From positions 806,001-870,000 of the forward strand of contig OW568872.1 of the NCBI GenBank assembly GCA_938743325.2: a stretch of 64,000 nt of DNA, read 5' to 3'. This document shows positions 54,002 through 62,794 of this stretch, piece after piece. How positions within the stretch are numbered: position 1 is the first letter of the stretch; each line of letters opens with the position of its first letter. The DNA is from Pycnococcus provasolii. Its lineage: Eukaryota > Chlorophyta > Pseudoscourfieldiophyceae > Pseudoscourfieldiales > Pycnococcaceae. Below the pieces are notes generated by a model that was not told the origin of the DNA, ran no database searches, and was given only the letters and a program-made list of their open reading frames with translations. The position numbers and the translations under genes were made by a program.

Positions 54002-55960
54002 TCATTCGCGCATCTTCATGAGCATCGAGCGAATCGCGCGCGCTTCAATCGCAACCGTTCGCCCGTCTGAGCCGTCCGCATTGAACGACGTTGGGATCTT
54101 CGCCCCATGCTTCTCAGCCTCCTCAAGGAAGGAGAAACACTCCTGAAACGTTGCATCCTTGACCATGACCATGTGCTTTGACAGCTGTTCTATGAGCGCG
54201 AGGAAGCACCGCTTGGCGTAGAACCAGGTGTCCGTTTCAATCTTCTTCGAGTACGGCTCGAGGCTGCGAATGATGCGCTGAATGCCAAACTCGAAGTTCT
54301 GCTTCGCGCAGTAGAGCGTGCCAATCACGAGGTTCACAATGCACAGGTGAAAGCACTCCTTTGTCGGATCCTGGTAGCTGAGGCGCTCCTCCTCTTTCTC
54401 GATCTTTCTCATGAGATCCTCCGCCTCCTCGTTCTGCGACGTCATGATATAGCTCACGCAAAGGTTTGCGAGCACAATGGCTGTGACGTCTAGGAGATTC
54501 TCCGAGTGCTTCTTCACGGCAGGCTCATAGTAGCGAATCGCCTCCTTGAATTTATTTTCCTGCATGAAGAACGTGTGAGCGACATTCAGCTTCCAGACGT
54601 CATGCTCGCTGCAGAATTCCGCGCTCTGGCGGAAGATTCTCTCCACAGCCGAGTAATTCTCCATCTCCCAGTAGATGTGAGCACTTGCCATGAGGCCAGG
54701 GATGTACGCCTCAAGCGCCTCGTCGTACTCCGAGATGGCGCGCTTGATTTGATCGTTGTCTCGCGCGATGCGCGCATCCTGAATGCGCTTCGTAAGGCGC
54801 CTGAGAACGTCGACGTGCCTATTCGCGAGCGCGTCGTACTTGTGAAATGCCTCCTCTGCAGATGTCTGCCTGAGGATCGTAGCTTCGAGGTAGTCATACA
54901 GGTCTCGCGTGAGGTGCTTCGAGACGAGGTGTGTGTTCTCGGCGAGCACGTCAGCAGCAAGGTCGAAGAACGCATGTGCGGGTTTGCAGTACAGGAGAAG
55001 GAGGTTCCCAAACGTCTCGGGCGGGTACGGTGGATTGCTGAGCAGATAATTCAGCTTCTTGAATCCACCAGTGGGATCAGTGTCCATGTTCATCAGCGCG
55101 GTGTTATGGAGTGTCACCGGGTCAAGCTCCTCCTCTGCGCGTGGTGGCATGTCCGTCAGCGCCTCCTTTGTCGCCTCAAAATTGTGCATGATGTACTCGA
55201 TTGCCGCCTTAAGGTTGAAGCTTTCCACGAGAGCCGTCTCCTTCAGGGTCTGGCTATTGCCTACACTTCTAACCTCCATTCCATCCGTGTAGCTGCCAAC
55301 GCTCAGCTCAGGGTGTTCTCTCACCCCCCTCTCGATGATCTCGGCGAGGTACTTGAGCGCTGGCCCGAACTGCTTCTGCTTGTAGAAGCACAGCGATATG
55401 TTGTACGCGAGGTCGGGTTGATATCCGAGGCTCTTCATAGCCTCGTCGAACTTGAGGCGCGCCTCCTCGTACAGCCCCTCCTTGAAGAGGATACAGCCTG
55501 AGTTGACGACAGTGTCCGCATCCTTGGTCGGCACCTGCTCAAGCTGCGAGCGGCACCCGCTGTAGTCGCCCTGTTCGTACTTGATGGCTGCGAGCAGGTT
55601 TGCAACGCGCTGCCTTACTGACTGGTTGCCCTGTGGCACCGCGTGTGCCGCCTTCACAGCCTCGGGATAAGCACCCGACTTGAAGAGCGCCTGGGCATAG
55701 TAAAGCTTGTACTCCTCCACCTCGCCGTGGTTGCGGCAGAGCGCCTCGTACGTGGAAGCCGCCTCGTGAAACTTGTTTGTCTGGTACAGCACGTAGCCGA
55801 GCAGGCTGAGCGCAGCACGCGACTTGGGCGACTCACGCAGCTTGGCACGCAGCACCAACTCGACGTCTGCGTACTTGCCGTCTCGGATCCAACCGTATAA
55901 GGTGGACGTGTACTGTCCGTCCGAGATGACGGGTGCTGCTCCGAACGGCGCCGCGGCCAT
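54002..55960 (-). CDS. IFT70: Intraflagellar transport protein IFT70 (TTC30/DYF-1)
   Basis: 652 residues from the ATG at 55960, close to the usual 640-665. TPRs run through the whole protein, beginning with the signature start Y-T-x-x-L-Y-G-W-I-R-D-G-K-Y-A-D-V and including RAALSLLGYVLYQTNKFHEA, KYEQGDYSGCRSQLEQVP, DLAYNISLCFYKQKQFGPAL and, near the end, FCAKQ-type GTLYCAKQNFEFGIQRIIRS. IFT70 is an IFT-B core subunit that wraps the IFT52/IFT88 region and is needed for ciliary assembly and axonemal polyglutamylation. It lies head to head with IFT80, 923 bp apart. This is strong evidence that the organism makes flagella or retains the genes. Confidence 0.95.
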   Translation of the reverse strand: MAAAPFGAAPVISDGQYTSTLYGWIRDGKYADVELVLRAKLRESPKSRAALSLLGYVLYQTNKFHEAASTYEALCRNHGEVEEYKLYYAQALFKSGAYPEAVKAAHAVPQGNQSVRQRVANLLAAIKYEQGDYSGCRSQLEQVPTKDADTVVNSGCILFKEGLYEEARLKFDEAMKSLGYQPDLAYNISLCFYKQKQFGPALKYLAEIIERGVREHPELSVGSYTDGMEVRSVGNSQTLKETALVESFNLKAAIEYIMHNFEATKEALTDMPPRAEEELDPVTLHNTALMNMDTDPTGGFKKLNYLLSNPPYPPETFGNLLLLYCKPAHAFFDLAADVLAENTHLVSKHLTRDLYDYLEATILRQTSAEEAFHKYDALANRHVDVLRRLTKRIQDARIARDNDQIKRAISEYDEALEAYIPGLMASAHIYWEMENYSAVERIFRQSAEFCSEHDVWKLNVAHTFFMQENKFKEAIRYYEPAVKKHSENLLDVTAIVLANLCVSYIMTSQNEEAEDLMRKIEKEEERLSYQDPTKECFHLCIVNLVIGTLYCAKQNFEFGIQRIIRSLEPYSKKIETDTWFYAKRCFLALIEQLSKHMVMVKDATFQECFSFLEEAEKHGAKIPTSFNADGSDGRTVAIEARAIRSMLMKMRE

Positions 55961-56883
55961 GTTTGGTTCTTGTGGGCGGGAGAGGGAATAATGGCGCGGA
56001 GTTGGGCCCTAGGGTAATACTAGCCTCAGGAGGGCGTTGCGTTCAGGAGTGAAGTTCAGGAGGGGTCTCCGTCCTTTCTTGGGACTTTACCACAGGTGTA
56101 TAGAAAGAACGAAGGTGAGCTGCCAGGGGCTGGGGGGGCCGGGGTGCGAATCGGACTGGCGGAGGAGCAGAGGAGGTTAACGACTACTTGACTAACCTTA
56201 CCTCCACCTTTCCTCGAGGTTACCCCATGTGGTCGGGCACGATATCACTATGAGTAACCCTTACAGTACTGTGCACAACCTGACACAAGACTTGTTTTCT
56301 TCCTTCTTTCCACGAACCTTGGCATCTCACCCTCCCTCTGTCCGTTGGAGGCAAAAGTCAAAACGTCCGCGGCCTCGGACATCACCATCGGCCAGGCGCT
56401 CAACTTGACGACTTGACGTTCAGTCAAGTGCGTTCTCAGCCCCTTTGGTCACTGGTCGCCCGCTTGTCACCTTAGTCTAACCTCACACGGGATCCCACCC
56501 TGCACAAGCGCTCTCAGTTTGAACCCAACGACAGCAAAGCTTTGTCCGGTGAAGGTTAGACCTGCCCTTTTAGGTTATGAGGCATGCGCGCCCCCCGCCC
56601 CCACTGTCTCTTGAGGATCAATGAGTGGCACCCCTCTGGCACCTGGCACCTCCCCCTCCCCCCTCCCCCGCCCTCCCGCGCACAGCAGGGCACCCGGCGC
56701 ACTGGCAGCACAAAACCAACGCGAGGGCCGCGCCATCACGCGCAAACTTCCTGCGTGGGTGCTCAGCCTTCCCGCAGCCTGCCTCCGTGTGCAAGGGCGG
56801 CGCACTGGACACCTTGCAAGGTAGCGTAAGGCCAGGCGCGTGCGCGTACCCTCTCGTAAAGCCTACCCTTTACCGAAGCAACC
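55961..56883. promoter_or_regulatory. Divergent intergenic region between IFT70 and IFT80
   Basis: 923 bp separating two IFT-B genes transcribed away from each other, so a shared regulatory region is likely. It contains TTACAGTACTGTGCAC (56262-56277) and a C-rich leader just before IFT80 (56640-56690). No coding signal and no clear X-box recognised. Confidence 0.5.
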
Positions 56884-59181
56884 ATGCGCTTCCGCCTGTC
56901 GCAGACGACGTCCGCGCACACGGAGATTGTCTCCGTCGTGGGTTGGAACGCCAACAACGAGTGCTACTCGTTCAGCGACGACAAGTCGACATACAAGTGG
57001 GACGGCGAAGGCGAGCTAGGTGGCAAGGTGTGCGATCTGGACTCGTACGTCACGGACATGCACTGGTTTCCGGCGCACAACAGGCAGGCACAAGGCGCCG
57101 ACGTGTATGTCATCGGCTGCGCTGACGGAAAGTTCAAAATATGCGGCAAGAACGGAGTCGTCAAGACGTCTGTGGACGCTCACCAGGGTGCCGTGATATC
57201 GCTGAGGTGGAGTCACGAGGGCACGGCACTTGCCACCGGCGGGGAGGATGGTGTCGTTAAAGTCTGGTCGAAAAGTGGCATGCTCCGCTCGTCTCTTGCC
57301 GAGCTCGACGGGTCCATCTACAGCGTGAGCTGGTCGCCTGACTCGGACGTCGTGCTGTTCTCGTGTGGCAAGGACCTGCTCCTCAAGCCGCTCCAGCCGA
57401 GTGCGAAGCAGCTTCGATGGAAGGCTCACGACGGAACCGTGCTCTGCACGGACTGGAACCCGCTCAACAACCTCATCGTCAGCGGTGGCGAAGATCGGCG
57501 ATACAAGCTTTGGGACAGCTACGGCCGCCTGCTTTGCCAGAGCTCGCCTGCGGAGTTTGTCATCACGTCCGTATCCTGGGCCCCTCCCGGCGACGTGTTT
57601 GCCGTGGGCAGCTTCAACAGCCTGTGGCTCTGCGACAAGGCTGGCTGGCCGTACTGCAAGGAGAAGCCGATGACCGGCTCGGTCATGTCCATCGGTTGGT
57701 CAGCCGACGGCACACAGCTTGCCGCGGGTGGAGGCAACGGCTCCGTGTCGTTTGGCACGATCGTCCAGCGTCGCGTCGAGTGGGGCACCGTCGCCGCGAC
57801 GCTCGACGAGCCGAAGATGGTGCGCGTTGCGGACCTTGCGACGGAGTCGTCGGAGACGCTCGACTTCCGCGACCACGTGGCGATGATGAGCCTGAACTAC
57901 GGCCACCTGATCGTTGCCACGTCAACGCAGTGCTACATATACAGAACGAGCAATTTTAACACGCCTCACATCTTCGACGTGAAGAGCGTCGTGACGCTAC
58001 TGCTGCAGAGCAGCAAGCACTGGCTCATGGTAGACCAGACGAACGGGATTCAGATTTTTAGCCACGAGGGTCGTCTCATCTGCAACCCGAAGCAGGAGGG
58101 TCTTCGCACGGAATTTCTCGACGAGCAGAGCGTGAACATATCCGACGATACGCTCGTCGTGCTCGACAAGGCTGACCAGGGGAAGAGCTCGATCCGCTTT
58201 TTCGAGACGTCTCAGGGCAAGCCGATTGGCGAGCCGATCACGCACGTGATGGATATCGTGAGCATTGCGACGAACCACTTTGGCAGCCAGCCTGACCGCC
58301 GCGTGGTGTTCATCGATCGCAACCGCGACCTCTACATCACGCCGGTGCTGTCTCCGGCGGTTGTGCGCCTGAGCTCGATGGTGGACACGGTTAGCTGGAA
58401 CACGGACGACTGCGACATGCTCTGCGCCGTGGCGGACTCCAAGCTCGTCGTGTGGTACTACCCCAACGCCGTTTACGTCGACCGCGACCTGGTGTCGTAC
58501 ACGAAGCACGCGCAGGACGGCCAGGAGTACGGCCGCCTGCCTAAAATTGTCAATTTCTCGTCCACGCGATGCACGGTGCGACGAACGGATGGCGCGCTGA
58601 GCACGGTGATGGTAAGCCCACACCCGTCTCTTCTGCAGAAGCAGGTTGCTCAGGGCATGAAGTGGGATCGCGCCGTTCGACTGTGCCGCTTTGCGAACGA
58701 CGAAAAGCTTTGGGGTTGCCTGGCCCTTCTCGCGATCCAGCACCGCGAGCTGAATACGGCGGAGACGGCGTTCGCGGCTCTCGGATTCCAGGACAAGGTT
58801 GCGTACATGCTGTACGTGAAGGACATTCCCACGGAGGAGGGTCGCGCGGCGGAGTTTGCGCTGATGAGGAGGCGTTCGGACGAGGCGGAGAACATTCTGC
58901 TGCAGGCGCAGCTCGTTTACCGCGCCATTAAGATGAACATCCGCCTCTTCAACTTCGACCGCGCTCTCGAGCTTGCTGTGCAGTACAAGACGCACGTCGA
59001 CACCGTTCTGTGGTACCGTCAGCGATTCCTGTCCAACTTCAGACGCAAGGAGACGAACGAGGCGTTTTTGTCGTACGCGAGCCAGGTGGAGTTGAACGAG
59101 GATGCGATCAAGGCGAAGATCAAGAGCGAGAAGGAGAAGGAGGCGAGCCGGCCAGGGGCGAAGAGGTACGTTGGACTGTAA
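56884..59181 (+). CDS. IFT80: Intraflagellar transport protein IFT80
   Basis: 765 residues from the ATG at 56884 (human about 777). Two WD40 propellers fill residues about 10-560 (GHEGTALATGGEDGVVKVW-type blades; SGGEDRRYKLWDSYGRLLCQ). A helical C-terminus of about 180 residues follows (AALGFQDKVAYMLYVKDIPT, NILLQAQLVYRAIKMNIRLF, WYRQRFLSNFRRKETNEAF) ending GAKRYVGL, which matches IFT80. IFT80 is an IFT-B peripheral subunit that dimerises through its C-terminus and links IFT-B to IFT trains. Pairs with IFT70 as a divergent gene couple. Confidence 0.95.
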   Translation: MRFRLSQTTSAHTEIVSVVGWNANNECYSFSDDKSTYKWDGEGELGGKVCDLDSYVTDMHWFPAHNRQAQGADVYVIGCADGKFKICGKNGVVKTSVDAHQGAVISLRWSHEGTALATGGEDGVVKVWSKSGMLRSSLAELDGSIYSVSWSPDSDVVLFSCGKDLLLKPLQPSAKQLRWKAHDGTVLCTDWNPLNNLIVSGGEDRRYKLWDSYGRLLCQSSPAEFVITSVSWAPPGDVFAVGSFNSLWLCDKAGWPYCKEKPMTGSVMSIGWSADGTQLAAGGGNGSVSFGTIVQRRVEWGTVAATLDEPKMVRVADLATESSETLDFRDHVAMMSLNYGHLIVATSTQCYIYRTSNFNTPHIFDVKSVVTLLLQSSKHWLMVDQTNGIQIFSHEGRLICNPKQEGLRTEFLDEQSVNISDDTLVVLDKADQGKSSIRFFETSQGKPIGEPITHVMDIVSIATNHFGSQPDRRVVFIDRNRDLYITPVLSPAVVRLSSMVDTVSWNTDDCDMLCAVADSKLVVWYYPNAVYVDRDLVSYTKHAQDGQEYGRLPKIVNFSSTRCTVRRTDGALSTVMVSPHPSLLQKQVAQGMKWDRAVRLCRFANDEKLWGCLALLAIQHRELNTAETAFAALGFQDKVAYMLYVKDIPTEEGRAAEFALMRRRSDEAENILLQAQLVYRAIKMNIRLFNFDRALELAVQYKTHVDTVLWYRQRFLSNFRRKETNEAFLSYASQVELNEDAIKAKIKSEKEKEASRPGAKRYVGL

Positions 59182-59761
59182 CGAAGAAACAACAAAGAAT
59201 CAAAAAAAGAAGAACTTTCTGACCGGACGTCTTGTTGCGTGAGTGAGGAGCTGTGAAAGGTGGGGGCGTCTTGGTAGCTTTACGTCGATATACAAACCCC
59301 ATATACACCCCATATATACTGAAGAGAATAAGTAGAAAAAAAAGAAAAGAGTGGTCTTACAACTTAGACAACCAGGGGCCGCGTCCCCTTATCCCTCTGG
59401 GATCTCGAGTCCTCAACAACGGTTCCCCACAAGGCATATAAGGTATAATCTCGACACTTCCCCTCGCTGCTATGCCTGGTATGAAAGCTGGCAAGTAGCG
59501 TTGTTTAGTTGTTTAGTTTGTATCTTCATTTCTTCGTTCTTCTTATTTGGTTTGTCAAGGTCTTGTATGATTGATTAATTTTTATTTGTTTTTGTAATGT
59601 TTTGAATTTGTATTCGTTTTCGTGATGTTTCGATTTGTATTTGTTTTTGTGATGTTTTGATTTTTGTTTCTTTTGGTATGTGTATTGACCTTATCTTCTG
59701 AGATGTCTGTGTTATTGTGAGGTGGCCTGTTACCTCAACCAGTCGGTTCACTGGAGGCCGT
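59182..59761. other. Convergent intergenic region with A/T-rich repeats
   Basis: No gene seen. CCATATACACCCC-type repeats lie at 59290-59320 and a three-unit T-rich tandem repeat at 59583-59666. It is the shared 3' side of IFT80 and the topoisomerase gene. Confidence 0.5.
59583..59666. repeat. Tandem T-rich repeat, three units of 27-29 bp
   Basis: Units begin TATTTGTTTTTGTAATGTTT, TATTCGTTTTCGTGATGTTT and TATTTGTTTTTGTGATGTTT. They lie between two convergent genes, perhaps in their 3' untranslated regions. Confidence 0.7.
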
Positions 59762-62743
59762 TTAACCGTGCAGAATCATTTGCACGAGGTAATTGTGGAA
59801 CGCGGCGCACTCAAAAGCCGGAAGGGCAGCGCGTGCCTCGTCTTCGTCATCCTCGGTGGCGTCGGAGTTGGACGGCGCCGCCTTGGCATGGTCAGCGGTG
59901 GGGGGATGAGCATCCTCGAGGTTTTGCTCCTGGCTTTTTGCCAGCGTCGTTTCTGTGCGTTCGTCGTCATCACCCCTTGCGGCGATACGGCTCGCACGCA
60001 CGCCACACAGCGCCCTCTGCCTCACTCGCCACCGCCGTTGTGCCAGGCGGTTCTGCTCACGTCGCCTTGGGGTGATGCCAGTGTGCTCATGCACCGTCGT
60101 CGTACCAAGGCCTGCTGCTACTTGCTCGGCCGATCCCACAACACGTGCCGCTTCTGCTAACCACGCGTCGGACGACATAGGTGGTGGTGGTGGTGGCGGT
60201 GGTGGTGGCAGCGGCGCAGGTGGTGGCCTCAAAGTTGCCGCAGCCAACGCTCGTGCAGCCGCACTCTGCACTGCAGCCGGCTTCTTTGCTGCAGCCTTCT
60301 TCGCCACTGGCATGGGCGGTGGCGGAGCCGCCTTCAGCGCCACCGCGTGCTCCACCATCGCGGCGTCCCAGGGTTGTGTGAACGACTCAAGGTCGTCCAT
60401 CCACGCCTCCTTCGGGGTGCGCGCGCGCAACGTCGCCACCAGCGCCTCCTGCTCTCCACGCTTCGCGAGGAGTGCGTCGACCCGCTCACGCGTGAGCGAC
60501 GACAGCGGCAGCTTCAGCAGGTACTCGTAGCTGCCGCCGCTTTTGCTGCCCTCGTCCTCCTCCTCCTCGTCGTCGTCCTCATCAGCAGCAACCTTAAGCC
60601 TCGGCAGACCCATCTTCTCGAGCTCCTTCTCGATCTGCGCCTTGGCCTTCTTGGCCAGCGTTAGCTTCCCGTCGCAAACCGCGAGAATGAATTTCGCCAT
60701 CGCGCTCAACTTGACCATCTCCGCCTCCGCGCTGGCGAGCTGAGCAGCCTTGCGTGCCTCGTACAGCTTCAGGCGAGCGTTGTAGAAGTCTTCGATGATC
60801 GCCTCGGGCGTCGCGTACTTCTTGATGCGACCGTCGGCTGCAAACAGGTTCATGTTGCTCGTGCTCATCTGCGTGCTGAGCTTGAACGTCTTCCACAGGC
60901 CAGCAGCCTCCACCTTCTCCATCTGCGCCTCCGTCATCGTCACCGTGAACGACACCGTCGTGTCCGTGTGGTTCTCCTTGAAGTCGATGATGCTCGCAGG
61001 CTCGCCCTTCTCGCCAGGCTTCATCATGCCCTCAAGCATGTCTTTCGTGCCCTGCGTCCAGCTCCTCACAGGCAACTCTGTGATGATCACCGTCGTCGCA
61101 TCCTTCTTCTCGACGCAGCCACTCACGGTGTAGCTGCGGCTGCCCTTCTGATCCGCCTCGTTGCGCACGACGTGCCCCGCAAAGCCGCGCCACCACGGCG
61201 TCATCTCCTCCATCTCCTCGCCGAGCATGAGCCTCTTCAGGTTGTCGACGATGTCCTTCGGGTTGTAGTTCGGAACCTGCGTGCTCCATCCCGTTCCAAT
61301 GCCGTCTGCGCCATTCACGAGCACCATGGGCAGAATCGGCGCGTACCACTCAGGCTCGATGCTCTGTCCCTCCTCCGTCAGGATCTTCAGCTGGTTGTCA
61401 TCCGCCTCGGGGAAAAGCAGCCTTGTCATAGGTGCAAGTCGCGTGAACACGTAACGCGGGCTCGCGGCATCCTTGCCACCCTGCAGGCGCGTTCCAAACT
61501 GGCCGCTCGGAACCAGCAGGTTTACGTTGTTAGATCCCACAAAGTCCTGAGCCATCTGAATGATCGCCTGGGCAAGACTCGTCTCGCCGTGGTGATACGC
61601 GGCGTGCTCGCTGACGTAACCCGCAAGCTGCGCCACCTTGATGTCCTTCGTAAGCTTGCGACGGAAGCATGAAAACAAAATCTTGCGCTGCCCCGGCTTC
61701 AGTCCATCCATCACGCTGGGAATCGAGCGCTGCAGATCCGCCAAGCTGAACAGGATCAGCTCCTTGTTCACAAACTCCTTGTACGTCATCGAGTCGCACT
61801 CGTTGTCCAGAAACGTGCCCGGCTCGTGCGCCATCATCCACTCCTTGCGATCTTCGACACGCTTCTTGCTGAATGCCAGATCAATCGCATTCGAGTCCTG
61901 CGCATCCTCGTAGACGAAGTCCTTGCGGTGCTGGTCAAACGCCTTGAAGTACTGCTTCGCTTCCGCGGCTGTGGAGGTACCGAGACCCTTGTAGTACTTC
62001 AGGTTCCATCCTCGTGTGTTTGTGTTCTCGCACCACGCCTGGTACTCAGGCATCGTGTAGAACGTTTTCGTCTGCGATCCCTTCGTCGCCTTGACGATCG
62101 GCGTAACGAACACCTGCAAAAAGTTGTTGCACTGCAGCAGCGAAGGGAAGTGCGAGTCGAACATGTTGATCAGCAGACCCTTGATGTGCGAACCGTCGTG
62201 ATCCTGGTCCGTCATGATGAGCACCTTGCCGTAGCGCAGGCTCTTCGTGTCCTCGTACTTGTGGCCGTGCTTCAGTCCCAAGATCTGCTTGAGGTAGTTC
62301 AGCTCGGCATTCGCCATCACCTGCGTGTGCGTCGCCTCACGCACGTTCAGCAGCTTACCGCGCAGGGGGAACACGCCGTAGTGGTCACGCCCAACGACGT
62401 CGAGGCCGCTGACTGCAAGCGACTTGGCGCTGTCACCCTCCGTGAGAATGAGCGTGCACTTCTGGCTGTTGCGTCCACCCGCGTCGTTCGCGTCGTCGAG
62501 CTTGGGGATTCCCGTGAGACGCGTCGTCTTCTTGCCGTCGTCACTCTCTGCCGGCTTAAGCGCGTTGTTCCAGCGATTCTGCACAGCATTGTCTGACCGG
62601 TTGCTGCCCAGCGCATGCGCGATCTTCGACCACTTGTTGCCGAACTCTCGCTGTAGTGCGATAATCTTCGCATCTTCGTCACGCGAAAAAGGCTCGCGAT
62701 TCACCCCTGTGGCAAGGTGATTAAGCCATCGCACACGGCAGCT
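59762..62743 (-). CDS. Topoisomerase II core fused to an N-terminal Myb domain, ATPase domain absent (5' end uncertain)
   Basis: About 990 residues are certain (from the GTG codon at 62734, not claimed as the start). Residues 1-60: a Myb repeat with the end of a preceding one (CRVRWLNHL, PFSRDEDAKII, GNKWSKIAHAL, DNAVQNRW). From about 70 the sequence is topoisomerase II: L-T-G-I-P-K-L-D-D-A-N, TOPRIM with E99-G-D-S-A-K and D176-Q-D-H-D-G, Q-L-A-G-Y-V-S-E-H-A-A-Y-H-H-G, active-site Tyr428 in SPRYVFTRL, tower and coiled-coil gate to about 770, then an Ala/Pro-rich tail with a bZIP-like basic motif (RRREQNRLAQRRWRVRQR). The GHKL ATPase and transducer, normally about 400 residues before LTGIPKL, are missing, and none is found upstream to 63945. 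Breakage/rejoining chemistry looks intact; strand passage would need an ATPase partner. The frame is open upstream to a TGA at 62777-62779. Confidence 0.85.
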   Translation of the reverse strand, partial: SCRVRWLNHLATGVNREPFSRDEDAKIIALQREFGNKWSKIAHALGSNRSDNAVQNRWNNALKPAESDDGKKTTRLTGIPKLDDANDAGGRNSQKCTLILTEGDSAKSLAVSGLDVVGRDHYGVFPLRGKLLNVREATHTQVMANAELNYLKQILGLKHGHKYEDTKSLRYGKVLIMTDQDHDGSHIKGLLINMFDSHFPSLLQCNNFLQVFVTPIVKATKGSQTKTFYTMPEYQAWCENTNTRGWNLKYYKGLGTSTAAEAKQYFKAFDQHRKDFVYEDAQDSNAIDLAFSKKRVEDRKEWMMAHEPGTFLDNECDSMTYKEFVNKELILFSLADLQRSIPSVMDGLKPGQRKILFSCFRRKLTKDIKVAQLAGYVSEHAAYHHGETSLAQAIIQMAQDFVGSNNVNLLVPSGQFGTRLQGGKDAASPRYVFTRLAPMTRLLFPEADDNQLKILTEEGQSIEPEWYAPILPMVLVNGADGIGTGWSTQVPNYNPKDIVDNLKRLMLGEEMEEMTPWWRGFAGHVVRNEADQKGSRSYTVSGCVEKKDATTVIITELPVRSWTQGTKDMLEGMMKPGEKGEPASIIDFKENHTDTTVSFTVTMTEAQMEKVEAAGLWKTFKLSTQMSTSNMNLFAADGRIKKYATPEAIIEDFYNARLKLYEARKAAQLASAEAEMVKLSAMAKFILAVCDGKLTLAKKAKAQIEKELEKMGLPRLKVAADEDDDEEEEDEGSKSGGSYEYLLKLPLSSLTRERVDALLAKRGEQEALVATLRARTPKEAWMDDLESFTQPWDAAMVEHAVALKAAPPPPMPVAKKAAAKKPAAVQSAAARALAAATLRPPPAPLPPPPPPPPPPMSSDAWLAEAARVVGSAEQVAAGLGTTTVHEHTGITPRRREQNRLAQRRWRVRQRALCGVRASRIAARGDDDERTETTLAKSQEQNLEDAHPPTADHAKAAPSNSDATEDDEDEARAALPAFECAAFHNYLVQMILHG

Positions 62744-62794
62744 TTTTGCGCCGTGCGTGGTGTCAGCGCGTCTCGGTCATTGAGACGACGTCAT

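Noticed and set aside
55961-56883. RFX X-box between the IFT genes (GTTACCCCATG half-site at about 56218)
   Set aside because: Only one half-site fits, and green algae are not known to use RFX factors for ciliary genes.
57997-58995. 332-codon minus-strand frame under IFT80
   Set aside because: Leu/Val/Arg-rich shadow of a conserved plus-strand gene.
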